A DNA stretch of 64,000 nt, taken from contig BCIM01000013.1 in NCBI GenBank assembly GCA_039545315.1, positions 124,001 to 188,000 of the forward strand. The letters run 5' to 3'. Positions 26,995 through 39,892 of this stretch are shown one piece after another. Within the stretch, counting starts at the first letter, position 1. Every line of letters begins with the position of its first letter. Source of the DNA: Kondoa malvinella. Its lineage: Eukaryota > Basidiomycota > Agaricostilbomycetes > Agaricostilbales > Kondoaceae. The position numbers and the translations under genes are program-made. The notes beneath the pieces were generated by a model. That model ran no database searches. It had not been told where the DNA came from and saw nothing but the letters and a program-made list of their open reading frames with translations.

Positions 26995-29900
26995 CTAGGT
27001 CTCGGGCGACCGAAAATATGTTGAAGCGAATAGCGCTTCAGCTTGAAGCTGATCCCTGACAACCGCCCAGACATGCAAGAACAACTGAGGGAAGCGCGTC
27101 GTAAAGTAGGAGAGGAACTCGTCGGGCGGTGAGCCCAAGCTCTTCCGGACATTGTCAGGCAGATCGAGGAAGTGGTGTTTCTGGGTACGCTGTCAGACAG
27201 TACAGTGGCAGAAAATAGAGCTCACCTTGTTCCGAATGACACGGAGAAGATCTCGCACGGAAGTGCCATCGTACCTCCTATACTTGCCCAAATTATCGAC
27301 CAAGCTCTTGTCCAGCCTTTTGAGCCAATCATTGCCGACTATGGCAGGAGAGGCCTCTAGATGGACGAGCACAATATCCAGTGGATCGCGTTCCATGATT
27401 TCAAATCTGTCGCTAGCTTCGCAAAGGAAATTCAAGCGTAGAGTAGGAGTCCAGAAGAAGGGATGCAGGATGACAGTTTCTGCTATCGGTCTACAGAGCA
27501 TTCAGTACAGGTACTCGGCGCATGCTGGCGACTCACCTTAGGATTGGATCATCTTGAATCATCGAGCTTATCATGCTTTGAGCTTCATGAGCTTCCTCGC
27601 CCATATTGTCGAGTTTGACTAGACAAGACTGTCTATTGAGAATGTTCATTTCACGCTCATACTTCGAGCCAAAAGGATGGTCGCCTTGAGTCAAGACGTA
27701 GTAGAAGATGCATCCGAGGGAGAAAATGTCCAGAGACCGAGTGAGTCGCTGTCCTGTCGGAGGTGTGATGACTTTAGTTGCATCGGACGAATCTAGGAGA
27801 GTGCTCTTTGTACTGCTGGAAGGTGTTACAGACGGTTCATTCGGGTTGACCTCGCCGCGGAGCACTTCAGGGGCGCGATAACCGAATGAGCCGGCTGCAT
27901 GATTCACAGTCTGTTGAAAGCTTGATTCGTCCAATTCCAGCTTGCGACATAGGCCAAAATCGGAGATGAGCATGCGTACTGGTGCAGCACCGATGGCTTC
28001 GCCTTTCTTCTTTGACGGCTTGGTCGGGCTGACGAGAATGTTTTGAGGTTTGATGTCTCGATGGACAATCTTGAGCTTATGTAGATGAGCTAGACCAGAG
28101 GCGATCTGCTTCAGTGCGCGCTTTGGCTCGAAGCCGGCATACAAGTCCGGCCAGACAGCTGGCGATTCGATCAGATCTGCTAAGGAGGCAGGACAGAGCT
28201 CTAAAGCAATGTAGAGAAAGTTGTCGCGCTGTTCTTTGCAGAAATAGCGGATGACATTTGGATGTTCGTCGCTTTCTTGCAGTAGTGCGACTTCGTGAGT
28301 GGCGATTGTCGTAAAGTGCTTCAGAAGCCGCTTGACAGCCACTGCACGACCTTGGAAGGCGCCCTTGAGCACAACAGTGCCGTGCGAGCCATATCCTATA
28401 CTAATCAGCCATGTAATCGAGCTCTGCGCAGACTTACCGAGGATAGCATCTTCAACTGAAAGGGAGCCAACTTTGACCTTCTGACCGGGCTTGACTATAG
28501 CACCTTCGTCCAAACCCACTTCTTGGTTCCCGTCCAGTTCGAAACCGTTTCGCTGACTTGCCTTCTTGCCTCGCTTCCGTCTGCCTCGCTTCTTCTTGCT
28601 TGGCGAGCCTTCCAAATCTTCTCTTCCTTCCGCATCATCTTCATCCCCAGACTCGGTCCCTTTCGATTCGTCAGTCTTCTCTAGCGGAATAGGCGGTAAC
28701 TCTTTGTCGCTGTGCAAGGATGGCAGGAGCCCGACAGGAGAGCGCTGATCCGAATCGTGGCTTTGGGTAGTGGCAGGGACTTCAGGCGCAGAGGCAACAG
28801 ATCCATTCTGAGCTGGCTTTGAGACTGAACGGTTCTTGAGCTTGAATAAAGAATAGCACAGCATAGAAAGCAGGCAGATAGCAATGGACAGGGAGAACGG
28901 TTTGCCTAGGCCAGCCACACTGTCCGGCAAAGATGGAATGAAAGAAGAGGGTGCTTGTGCTGGCTGATCAGAAATGGCAGGGCGTGTCAAAGGCGGATCG
29001 ATACCGAGCGGAGTTTGGTGCTTTCCTTCGTCAAGCAGATGCAACGGAGATGGACCTTCTTGGATGCCAAGCTCGAGATCGTGTAGGCCGAGTAAGCAAT
29101 CCTGACCTTCTTCGCAGGTTTCTGGTGCTTCTTGACTATGCGAAACAGCTACTAGGGGGAATTGACTCTTGCTCATAGCGTACAGCGAGTCGCCTTGATG
29201 CGATGGTAGCTTTCCAACGAAGGTAATGTCAGGTAAAGATTGCAGCACTTTGAGACCAGCTGGAATTGCCCTGTTATGATCGAGGTTAGGTTGTTTGAGG
29301 AGCATGGGTTGCGCTCGAGCGGGATCTTGGTTTCGCAAGAGATCGTATGCGATGTCGAAGACGCCAACAACAGGCGAAGCGAAAGGCCGAAGAGTCGCCC
29401 ATTGCATTGATGTTTCGCCTGTGCGGAAGCAGACTAGATTTCCGTCGGACATGGGCTGAAAGTATCGATCGTCTGGTGTATGTAGGTAGGAAGCTTGCTG
29501 AGAGGCAGAAGATATCGATGAAGGGTGGAACGAGGTGTAAGATAGATGCTGGATGAGTGCGCCTGTGCTCTTTGCGAGGATTGAAAGTGAATACTCTACA
29601 CAGCCGATCAGCAGCTGATCAATGAATGATGAGAGATGCCTCACCTGTACGGCCGACATAGAGCAAGTCTCTCGGTCGTGTTTGTATCCCTTCTTCGTTA
29701 TCAGAGTCCATCATGCCATTCCTATTGCTCTGCCATTCGCACCACCCAGCTTCCGGCCCAAACACTCCCGCAAGCTTCCCAGAGGCCAAATCCACACCTA
29801 CTAATGAGGTTGTCTTTTGACTGACAAACATTCTCGAATCATCTCCTGGAAAGGTGAAAGGCGATAGATTGACCAATTCGGCCATGTTGAGCGGTAATCT

Positions 29901-30470
29901 GGTAGTGCTTTGTTTGGAGCGAGAATAGACAAAGATGGAGCCTCCAGCAGTCGGTTCGAGAATGTACACTTCGTCTGACTGATCTGGCGGTGCTGAGTTG
30001 GCGTGAGAAGACAGGCCTTGTCCGGTAGTCTGATCAGCTACTGCAGAGGTATTCGGATAGCTTGACCGAGCGGCGACCAGAGGTTGCGAAATGATGTTGT
30101 CTTGACCAGAGCTTGAATCATGCAAGGACCAAACATGCTGGCCGGTCGAGCGTTTGACAGCATGCAATTCCCCATCGACAGTCAAGACCAGAGCGATATC
30201 ACGAAGTTCCCAGTCATGATTTGCAGCGCTAAAGAGTGATTCAGGACCCTTAGCACCATAGGCGAAGTCTCTTGCAGAGTACAGGTCTTGAAGTTGTTCG
30301 TCTAGTTCAGCCAGCGCTTTTTGACGAATTTGCGATCTTGTCGACAACGACTTGTCTTCGGCCCGCTCTGCTTGACCTCTGACACCAGGCAGCAGACGCA
30401 GCATTGTCAAAATCAACATGAGGATATTGAGTTGCGTCCATTGCTTCGACCGCTCGAAAGGTCCAGGCAT
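26995..30470 (-). CDS. IRE1: Unfolded protein response sensor kinase/RNase IRE1
   Basis: ER transmembrane sensor that splices the HAC1/XBP1-type mRNA. The N-terminus has a hydrophobic signal (LNILMLILTMLRLLPGVRG), then a beta-rich luminal domain with HDWELRDIALVLTVDGEL and DLLYVGRTGE. A transmembrane segment (FSLSIAICLLSMLCYSLFKL, about 28840-28900) and an acidic then basic linker (KKKRGRRKRGKKASQR) follow. The kinase domain has AVAVKRLL (ATP Lys), VHRDIKPQNILV (catalytic loop), ISDFGLCRKL and YRAPEVLRG. The C-terminal KEN RNase reads VRDLLRVIRNK, joined by the last intron to KHHFLDLPDNVRKSLG; the Arg-Asn pair and His of the RNase site are present. It ends YFRSPET (stop 26995-26997). Kinase and RNase both look active. 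The HAC1-type target is not in this window. Confidence 0.95.
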
Positions 30471-32042
30471 TTCTGCTGTTGCTGCTCTCTTCGGGCTCAG
30501 GCTGAGCGCATTGCTAGTATTTCATGCATGGTCGCTGCTTTGGTTAATTCGTCGTTCTTCGGCCAGGCGCAGCGCACAGATCAGCTTTCCAAAAACTACA
30601 AAGTTTCGGTCACTCAAAACGCGCACAACATCCTCGATCACCGACACTTCCATAATACATCACTGCCACAGACTACGAAGCGCGTCACCAGCTCGTGATA
30701 AGCACTTGAGCGGGACCTGACCATCTCTCGCGCAAAGAACTCGTTGCTTTCAAAGCTCTTTCGACGCGTCTCATTGGAACAAAAGCGGTTTGCTCAAAGA
30801 TTGCAGTCCTCAGACTTTGTCGCTGATGGTCGAGCTTCGCGTTTCTTATCTCCTTGCGTGCCGAGCTTCTGTGAAGTGCCTCATCGATCAGAAAATTTCT
30901 CAAAATTGGCATTGCTCCCGAATGTCGGCTGCTGTGCTGTGACGCGCGCCTTCGCTCGATCTGCACATGCAGTGCAGGCTGACTCTCTCGTAGAACAATC
31001 TCACGCCAGCGGTGGGAGCCGCGCCCTGAAGCCAAACAAAATGTAGATCACACCAGCGACGCGTTGCTGCTCATGATCTCTGCTTATTGCTAGGCTAGAA
31101 AACATGAAGATGGAATGCCTGCGTGCTCCTAGGTTGAAGGCGCTGTTCCGTTCTTCTGACCTTGTCAATGTTAGCGTTGCTTGCCATTCAGGTAAGTGTT
31201 GCTGCCTTTTATCGAAGTAATGCCTTCAATGCTCGACGAAATCTCTGTCGTACTCTTTCTCTTTTCTCTCTTTTTCCTCAACACTATCTGCATGTCCAAT
31301 CACAGTGCCGGGAAAATGGCATTTGCAATCGCGACTGAGATCTGCAAGTAGTGTGTTTATCGCCAGGCACACTTTAACGCGTCACCATCAAGTCGCCTTC
31401 TGGCGCAGCCTGCTGCGTCCTTCCAGTAGCTTTCATGCCTATCTGAAGCGCGCAGGACATGACGCAGCCAGTCAAGATGAATGAAGCGAATATTTAGTGA
31501 GATGAGAGAAATCGGAAGACACGTTTGAGTGAGAGGGTCGAGCGCGCAAGACTTCTTTTCATAAGTGAATGTTTTAAGGTATGCGCCCGCTCTAAGCCTT
31601 GCTCTCTCCTGCTTCTGCACCTTTCACCCCACGCATCACACGAAAGTAAAGTTTTGGGGTTTGTCGTTGGACATTTAGAGCACTCAAAAATCGGCCTGTC
31701 TGAGACAATCTTTGGTCCTCTTAGCCGGAACTCTATCAGTTGGCAACAGGTCCAGTCGCTGCAGCATAAGATTCGCTATCGCCCGAGCAACGAGCAGCCG
31801 AAGGAATTGCATCCGAGCTCAAAAGACGGAAATTCTGTCTCTGAGCATCCTGAGGCCCAACATAAACTCTCTCAAGCTGTGCTCGAGCAGCAAGTACCAG
31901 CGCTTCTCGCTGGTCGAATCTAGCAGCAAGAGGCCGTGCCCAGTCAAAGTCCTAAGGGTGATTTACTCCTGAATACATCAAAGTCCTCAGCTTCGTTCAA
32001 GCTCTTTCCTCTCGACCTCGTTCCAGTCAAAAGTATTAAAAG
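30471..32042. other. Divergent promoter region, IRE1 and PHD gene
   Basis: About 1.57 kb, long for this compact region, separating two divergent genes. Pyrimidine-rich stretches occur near 31250-31290. A frame of 132 codons ending at 31923 has no domain and may be an upstream ORF in the leader of the PHD gene. I see no RNA gene. Confidence 0.45.
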
Positions 32043-34391
32043 ATGCCATCGTCACATGAGCTTGAAGCTCCCTTCTCACCTCCCCTGCAAGAGTACGATC
32101 AGGACTACACACCAACGATGCCGTCCACAGCTACCTTTGTCAAGGACAGCACACTGTTTCCATCGCCAGCCAATGGTCTGTTGACTCCTGCACCGTCTCC
32201 GATCAAGCGCAAGCAAACGAAAAGCACACAGCCAAAGCTCGATGTCAAAAATGCCATCTTGCCCCCGACTCTTGGTAGAACCGCTAGTGCTCCCGATGTG
32301 AATGCGGCCTCTGCTTCAAAAGCTACCATGAAGAAGCAGGAGCGCCAAACGAGCATTCCTACTTTCATGAAGGCCGGTAAACCGAGTACTGGCAGACCCA
32401 GAGGCCGACCTCGTAAGAACCCTATCAAGAATGCTCCTGTAGGTCCAGCACAGGAGACTGCTACGCTTGTTGTCAAGCCAAGAGCGGCAGAGGTCAGCTA
32501 TCGATCAAGGTGTCCGATACCTTGTGCTGACCAGATTTGACAGACTCATTCCACTCCTCAGCTCGAGACTATCAGCAATGACAAGCGCCGCCGTGCCAGC
32601 TCATCAGAACCGTCTCGCAAGAAGCAAAAGGCCATCAGCCAGCTCGATGTCACCATGACCTCCTTAACAACTTCTTCTGCTTCACCTTCTTCATACGAGC
32701 CCTTCAATTCGCCCACTGCGTACTCGCCAACGCTTGCATCACCTACTTCACCGCTCATGGCTTTCTCTATGCAAGTCGACCCATCTTCTGGTCAAGCTGT
32801 GTTACAGCCTTCTCGATCTTCTTCCTCCCTATCGAGCGCAATGTCTTGCATCTCCTCTACTTCTACCACTTCAACAAAGGCGACCTCGGTTCACTTTTCT
32901 GATTTTGGCGCACCTAAAGAACCTCCTCTCGAACATCGAAAGATGACAGCTGCGGTAGTGCCCGGTATGGGTCGCGTGATCTTTGAGCGATCTGTGCTGG
33001 TACAGAGATTAGGCATGGATGGAGCACAGAAGGCAATTGCGGGTGCGGTTGAACGGTCGAGGCAAGGTAGTGTGGATGGGATGAGCACATTGAGCGATTC
33101 TCCGGCGCCATTGCGGTTGCCTGGTGGAAGGGCAAAGGATGAGCAGGTCAGAAGATGGCTGGATGTTGAGTGGGAAAATGAGGACGACAATTTGCGTGGA
33201 GCAGCCTTCCAGCCCACGCGAGGCGAAGAATTGGTCGAGACTCTGGCTCCTTCGGCATTGTCCAGCACGGCTTTGGCTAAAGACGAAGAGAGGCCGTTCG
33301 TTCAGCGTCAAGATCTAGAAGAGCTAGTCATGTCGCAAGGTGGAAAGTCTCTGCGATTGCTGAAAAGACGCAAAGTTGTCGAAGACTCGACACCACCTCA
33401 ATCTCCTACCTTACTACCTCCCATTGACTCTCTAACGTCCAAGAAACGCAATGCATTCGGACAAGAATCGGTTTGTCTTTGCGGTGACGAAGGCTCCGAC
33501 GATCAGGGCATGGTTCAATGTGACGCTTGCCGAGCATGGTTCCACCTTGCTTGCATTGGCGTTCAAGATGCGGACGAGCTGCCGGACACCTGGTATTGCA
33601 CTCGATGCGGTGTGGCATCCTCATCTATCCTCGATGATCCGGTCCTTGGCTCCTCTCTGATGGCGCGCGAACCGACTTTGGTCGACAGCTCACCAAGAAT
33701 GAAAAGAAGCATTCAAGGATTCTCTAGTCACCTTGATTACGCTTTGGCACCTTCTCCGATGCCAGCCAATGGCTTGTCTTCAGCTTTCATGCACACACCG
33801 GCTACTGGCATGTATCTTTTCTCTTCGCGAGCAAACTCCAGCGCAAGAAATTCTGCCAACCACCCGTCAGAGCACGATTGGGCAGAAAGCGATTACCCTT
33901 CCGAACCAGCAGACATGTCTTTCTCCCCTCGTACACCTGCTCTAACTCGATTACGCCAGCGGCACTCGATTGTCGACAGCCTCGGCTATGATGAGGATGG
34001 CGAGCGCGAGCATAATGCTTGGGACACCATGCTGCAGACACCGAGCCGAAGCATCGGTCTATCGCACGATTGGTCGAGTACTTTCCCAGCATCAACTCCT
34101 AGCCGCCTCAGATCGATGGCCGATTTCCCCGCGAACATGCTTGCAACACCTCGTCAAGACTATACGCAAGAAGTCTTTCCACATCCGCAAACCTACCCTG
34201 CATTCGCTACTCCTGAGCAGTTCGAACCGATCCCACACAATACGCAAGTGCGCTTTGCTGATGCAGAGATGCCAAGCCATCAACCAATGGCCAGAAAAGC
34301 GACCGAGACGTTCAAGCGATTGGCTCCTCCTCAGATGACGAGGACCAACAGCGGTCTGGGAATTGGTTTTGGCGGGTCTTATGACTATTGA
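32043..34391 (+). CDS. PHD-finger protein with AT-hook
   Basis: Probable nuclear chromatin-associated protein of about 765 residues. One intron (32493-32543) lies after the AT-hook-like stretch GRPRGRPRKNPIKN (about 32390-32430), which suggests minor-groove DNA binding. A Ser/Pro/Thr-rich region follows. A single PHD finger at about 33470-33610 has the full C4HC3 pattern: CLCGDEGSDDQGMVQCDAC, WFHLACIGV and WYCTRC. The long C-terminal part is Ser/Pro rich with many SP/TP sites, so phosphorylation is likely. It ends GFGGSYDY. Fungal relatives include PHD subunits of histone-modifying complexes; I cannot assign it to one. Confidence 0.85.
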
Positions 34392-34705
34392 TTCATGTGA
34401 GTGCTGTTGGTCTTCGTTGGCGACTTGTTCTTGATTCTTGTTACAGCTTGTTCTGCTTCATTTTTGGGTTGTCGATATTTCCGCCTCGTGCATTCTTTCA
34501 TTACGTTTACGATTACTGTCAAGAGCTGTCGTGTATTACTGGTTATCAATCTCAAGGGCTAAAGGCTTTGTGTTGTTTGGCATTTTGTGGTTTCCGCATC
34601 GAGGAGTTCTCAAGTTTACTTTCATTGTCATTGTCTTGTTGTGTAAAGAGATTTCTCACTTGTAGCAAAAGGATAATGGTGCAATTGATCATACATTACA
34701 TTGTT
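34392..34705. other. Convergent 3' region
   Basis: About 310 bp, T-rich, between the convergent PHD and HAD genes. It should hold both 3' UTRs. Nothing else is seen. Confidence 0.5.
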
Positions 34706-36468
34706 CTACTTGTCGTCTAGCTTTCCGAGGGCTGCACTGATGACTCCGGCAGGAAGAGCGTCCTCATCTGTCACCTGATTGAGCATTCGAAAGGACGTTC
34801 TGATTGAACAAGGCTCACTCCACGGAGACTCTTCAGTCTTGGTCTGTTTTCTTCTTTGAACCTCTCCGTCTCCTTGTACTGCACTTTTGAGCTTTCTTCG
34901 ACCCGCCTCAGCTGCTTTAGCTCTAGTCTCCAGCTCTTCTATATGCTTCACTCGTTCCACATCAAGCTCGAGCTGGCCCTCCTTTTTAAGCGCTAGTTCA
35001 ACGGCCTCCAGAATGTTGGCGCAAACATGATCGGGTTCGTACTTTGGTTTGCCATGCGCTTTCGAGTAGACACCTGTTTCGACCAACATGCTCGTCCATA
35101 ATTCACCAGCATTATTAGCGCCTTGAATATCTGAAGCTGGGTTATCGCCAACCTAATGAAAACAACCATGAGCAAACAGTGAAAGATGTGTTGTGATAAT
35201 TGGCTGACCATGTATATTTGGTTAATCTCGTACATGCGGTGCCAAGTAAGAGCTTTGATCATACCCGCTGCATGCTTGTACGTCGCAGCAGTAGGTTTGC
35301 CCAAACTTCGGAAACTCAGACCTCGACCGGTGACTTGTCTGAAAATGGTCTGCCTTTTATTCAGCGGTATACATTCGGAAGGGAAGGAAACATACTCGTG
35401 CAGCGCTCTGGAAAGCACCTTGACCGAAGCGAGGTAGTGGATAGCTGGATTTGTAAATGAGGTCTGGGTTGGAAAATATTACTGGGATCTGGATTTCGCT
35501 CAACGGTCGAGGTCATTTCAGCGAGTGTGATCCTGACCTGATCCTTGTCCGGGCCTTCTCTGCCTGTCGTGGAATCTTTCGGTTCGAGCATACGACCGTT
35601 CTTGCTTGATGCGATATCGACTATCAGTTGTAGATCACGACCCTGAAAAAGTCATGAGATGAGGATTTGTTAGTAAGTAATGCTGCATACCCAATCTCTG
35701 CTGTCGTGAAACACCAAGATGGCTGCAAATTCAACTTCTGACATGTCTTGCGCCTGCTAGACAGCTCAGAAGGATGAACAGATGAGGAAGCGAAACTCAC
35801 TGCTTCACCATCAGGCAGCGGTTCAACAGCAGGACTCAAGGGAAAGAAATCTCTTCGCCATCGCATAACATCTTGCGCAACATAAGCCTTATTAAACCCA
35901 TATTGCTTAGCGATCTTCCTGCCGACTTCGCCCTCGCAGCCAATGATTAGAACTGGCTTATCCGCCCATTTTCTGGTTATAGGATAATCGCTCATTGGTG
36001 TATGGGCTTGTAAGAGTTGATTCAGAGCGACTGGAAGGCCTATCTCTTCTTCGAGCAGCTTGATACGGTCCGCCTCACTAAATGCTATCAGTTGCATCCG
36101 TCGATTAGGCTAGGCATTTACTGTACACCTCCGCCATTGGTATTGAGAATCCAAGGGAGCTTGCGTTCATTCAGCAGCGTCAATGCCTGCTTTGCTTCTG
36201 GCAATCTGCATGTCTATTTCAGGACATAGTCGGCATAGCCAGCGAATATTTCTCTTTCGTACACAGTCTTTCCTTGTACGATGACCTATAACATACACTT
36301 TCATCAGCTCAAAGTCTGCCAATGAGTTGCAAAACGCACTCCATCAATATCAAAGCAGAATCCTGGGATCTGACGTCTTTTCGATGCTTTCTTCTCAGCG
36401 TGACTTGCACTCAAGCTGCTGTTGTATCGTCTGGCGAGAAGAGCTCCGCGTCGCCATATCGCCGTCAT
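34706..36468 (-). CDS. Mitochondrial HAD-superfamily hydrolase (CECR5/HDHD5 type)
   Basis: The start at 36468 gives a typical mitochondrial presequence, Arg-rich without acidic residues at first (MTAIWRRGALLARRYNSSLS). HAD motif I, FCFDIDGV, is completed across an intron to VIVQGKTVYEREIFAGYADY. Further blocks are EADRIKLLEEEIGLPVALNQ, WADKPVLIIGCEGEVGRKIA, YGFNKAYVAQDVMRWR, AAILVFHDSRDWG, then IPVIFSNPDLIYKS and SMLVETGVYSKAHG, where the last motif corresponds to the conserved GDNP...SDI region. Several introns of about 45-70 bp divide the gene. The nearest named family is the CECR5 / yeast YKR070W group, whose substrates are unknown. It ends LGKLDDK. Confidence 0.85.
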
Positions 36469-36945
36469 GAACAAGATCAGCAGCTCAATTCATGTTTTCA
36501 AGTTGTCCAAAGTTTGTCTTCAAGCAGCTCCTTTTCTCTTCCGCTCCTCAAAATTGCCGTGGCTTAGATCCTCCCTCTGCTCTCGTTTGAAGCCTCCTTG
36601 CATTATTGCTACACATCGTGACAATCCGTAAATGACGCGTCCTGCTGGCTTCGTTTACATATTGCAAAGTGTTTGTCTCGCTGTCTACACCTTGCGGGCT
36701 GGTGCTATGTACTCTGGCAGACTGGCCTTGCTCTAGTTTGTCGTTGTGAGGGCCTCCTCCGTCGCGTCCAAAGTGTCAGCGGTGTTTCTCTTGGCAAACA
36801 AATGCGTCCCCAAACGTCTCTTGGCTCGACAGAATTCGCCTTCTCCTTTCCTCTTTTCCTTAACCAGCACTCTTCGTCCATTCTTTTCGTCTCTTCTCTT
36901 TCAAACCGTCGTCCAACAACTCTTCACGTCATTTTTACAACCAAC
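36469..36945. other. Divergent promoter region, HAD and surface glycoprotein genes
   Basis: About 480 bp between divergent starts, pyrimidine-rich close to 36946. No other feature is seen. Confidence 0.5.
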
Positions 36946-38504
36946 ATGCTATCCGCACTCGCAATTCTCGCACTTGCACGCTACGCTACCGCTCAGGACA
37001 ACTGGTGGGGCGACTATGAAGCCCTATCTGACAAGATGATTCCTTACGAGTTCGTTGACCCGAAATCCAGAATTTGACGCTCGGACCTGATTTTCTATTG
37101 CAATAGTGAGAGACCATACAAGGTTGACACTCTAGCAGAAGGCAGAGGACCTCAATGGGGTGCGCTCCTAAGCCTGGCAAAGCAATAATCGCGTATTCAA
37201 TAATGTTTCGGACTTTTAGGTTACAACAACTGCACTGAAGAGGAGACTGGAGGACCAGACTCGCTTTGCCAGACTGCTTTCGTCAACAGTCAGTCTCGCA
37301 TCTTACTAGGTAGAAGAAGTCATCTGACGTTCTGATCCGATAGGCTTGGAAGACTTTTGTGTGAGTCGCAGGTCTTCGCGTCGTCTCGGCTCACACACTG
37401 ACACTCTCTTTCCAGCTCTGGGGTCTACCTGTTACAGGAGAGACTGTCGGAGATTCTGAAGCCAGATCAGTGGCGTACTGCACCAATCCTGTGCACGGGA
37501 CCCGTGTCATTCCTCCTGGAGCTATCAGTGAGCCTAGTCTGTTCGACGCTCGTATCATTGTGCTCATATCGTGTTCCAGCCGGAGCGCAATTCATCCAGA
37601 CTGAAAAATACATTCAAGTCACTGGCAACCTTGACCAAACAGCTTTGAACATTGCTGCTGATGACCCTGGAGGAGAAATGGATCCCATGGGTGCAGACAT
37701 GAAAGGAAACCCCGTCAGTCCGACTTTCAATGATCTCCGAGTTTCGCTGACCGATATTTTAGCTCGGTGGATTGATGTACACTACTGCTTTCTCGAGGGA
37801 CAACCAACCTCAACAATCTCGCTACTGGACCAACTTTATGGGAAACAACCAATTCTGCATCAAGGTCTGCATCCCTGAAGGTGAAGATGCCCGTCAAGAA
37901 TGCGAGCACATTTACGACCGAATTGGTTGCGCTTACAACGTTTACGCCGACTATGCCAACCTAGACGAAAAGTTCGAGTCGTGCGAGGGCGATGTCGGTC
38001 TATACCAGGGTGTTTACGTTGGTGAAGATGGACGCACCAGCACTTAGTAAGTCACGTAAATGTGTCATTGCGACCAATGACTAATGGTTTTGCAGCACTC
38101 AACCCGCCGAATCATTGGGAGCAATTAGCACCATCCCATACACTGTCTCTATCCCTTCTTCATCTCGCTGCAACGCTGTTGCAACTGATGCCGCACCTTC
38201 CGCTTTCGCCCTCGCTGGTCGATCTTTCGCAAGCGGAAGTGCTGCTGAATCAAGCGCGGCAGAAGAGACTGAATCTGCCGAAGAGAGTGATGCTGAAGAG
38301 ACTGCATCTGCGGCCACTTCTCGTGTTGCCAACAATGCCGCTTCTGCTCGCCCAACTGTCGGTGTGAGTGAATCGATGTACATGGTTTCGACTTGTGCTG
38401 ATGTCTTGCTCAGACCGACCCTGACTCTGCTGCCTTCCCAATCGCAGCTATCAGCTCGCTTTTGATCGCTTCAAGCGCTGCCATCTTCGTTCTCCTGGCC
38501 TAAA
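36946..38504 (+). CDS. GPI-anchored secreted glycoprotein (macrophage-activating-glycoprotein-like)
   Basis: The start at 36946 opens a signal peptide (MLSALAILALARYATAQ). Conserved pieces in order are DNWWGDYEALSDK, YNNCTEEETGG, LWGLPVTGETVGDSEA, VAYCTNPVHGTRVIPPGAI, GAQFIQTEKYIQVTGNLDQ, MDPMGADMKGNPV, MYTTAFSRDN, FCIKVCIPEGEDARQECEH and RIGCAYNVYADYANLD. Paired Cys residues suggest disulfides. A Ser/Ala/Glu-rich stalk follows, then (after the last intron) a hydrophobic tail SLLIASSAAIFVLLA with stop 38502-38504, which is a GPI-anchor signal. The protein resembles the basidiomycete macrophage-activating-glycoprotein group of abundant surface proteins of unknown function. The name is by resemblance only. 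Confidence 0.8.
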
Positions 38505-38597
38505 CATCTAGCAAGGACGCATATTCGTTGGATCACTCGGGGACGGACAATATCTCGGGGACNTTGGATTGTACAGTAAACAGCACTCATTCATTAT

Positions 38598-39188
38598 TCA
38601 TCCGATACACAGCGCGAGGAAAGCAATATACTGGTTACCAATACAAGTGCTTGATGCACGTATAGTTTTGCTTCCCTCGAGTATCCAAGTTGATTCTTGC
38701 CATGAAGTGATGCCTAGCTCTTTACATAGCTCTTGAACGCGCTTCTTCTCTGCGCTGTCGCCTAGTAGATTGAATGCACCAAGAGAGTCCGAGCTTGACT
38801 TGAAACGATTCTCAGCCTTTGTCGACCGAGACGTGCGACAAGACATACGGGAGTAGTGTCGGGCTCTGGTAGCCCTAGTAACGTCTGCAAATCCTCTGAT
38901 TTGCTATACACCAACATCGTATCCGCGCCTTGATCCCCCTCAGAATCCGGAGCGAGCAAATACGCAATACTGTTGGCACTCGCTAAATTTCTAACAGCTT
39001 GCAATAATTCTTTCAACTTTTCTTCTTGTTCTATCTTTCCAGTAGAGAAAATGTTGCTTTCATGCAGTAAAAGCGAATTCGGTAACGAAGCGCTGCGTCT
39101 GTGCGGTCTGTCAGTATTGATCACTATACAAGCGAAGGAAGAAGGTACGCCATGTCTAGTGTCAGCTGCTGCTCGGACGAGACTTGGG
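38598..39188 (-). CDS. Unrecognised protein, 5' end unresolved
   Basis: Reading the minus strand, an exon beginning after a good acceptor at 39189-39191 encodes SLVRAAADTRHGVPSSL, ACIVINTDRPHRRSASLP and KIEQEEKLKELLQAVRNLA, then LQTLLGLPEPDTTP. A 32-bp intron (38817-38848) joins it to SDSLGAFNLLGDSAEKKR and TSWQESTWILEGSKTI, with the stop at 38598. The composition and the consistent splice are protein-like, but I recognise no family. No in-frame ATG lies in the first exon. Either a further short exon lies upstream, or the ATG is built across a different splice, from a 5'-leader A joined to TGATCAAT near 39122. The call is therefore tentative. Confidence 0.4.
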
Positions 39189-39892
39189 CTGTTGAGAAGT
39201 TTTGGATTGATGTCATTTGGTGATTCGTGAAGAAAGGTTTATGGATTCTGTCATGGTCAATGGCCATTTGTCTTGTGATGTGCCTCTTTCTTCTGTTCGT
39301 GAGGCTCGTTTGATGAGGCTGTTGGCGGATCTTTGCATGTTCGAGCTGTTCCTTTTCGCCCTCTCTTTGTTCCTCCATCTGCCGCCTTCATGTCTAGGAG
39401 CTCAGTATAGGGTCTTTTGCCTTGGGTCTCGTCAGACAAGTAACCCTCGTTGGCGATGGACCGGTTCATCTGGTTTCCATAGCAACACCTGCTGGACACG
39501 GGCAGGCTGTAGGTGGACTGCGCTATTGGCATGGGCTCTGCCGTGCATTGTCTGTGTAATGGGGGTTTTTGGCCTGACGGTTTATTTCTACTAGACAGCG
39601 AGTGGGTCCGTAGCTCGTGAGCTGTAGCCCGGTTGTAGCTAGGCATAAGCATCTATATGAGCACGCTGCTGTCAGCGTAAAACACGATTACCTGTTACCC
39701 GCGGCCATCACCATGCTAAGCAGCAAACAACGACTTGAGCGATTCCTACGCAAGTCTACTGCTTCAAAACCCCGACAGCTTTGTTGTGTACCTATGCTTT
39801 GAGATATACCAGACTGCTTTGACGGCAAGAAAGAGCGAAACGGCGCCAGAGCTGCCCTAATCGTCCAGACCTGTTTTCTGAGCTACACGGCC
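39189..39892. other. Unresolved region before the PHD-GATA gene
   Basis: About 700 bp that may hold the missing first exon of the minus-strand gene and the promoter of the gene at 39893. Open frames of 125-131 codons on both strands show no domain. No firm feature can be placed. Confidence 0.4.

Noticed and set aside
39217..39652. Two opposing frames of 125 and 131 codons
   Set aside because: They lie on both strands over the same bases, have no recognisable motifs, and neither joins convincingly to neighbouring exons.
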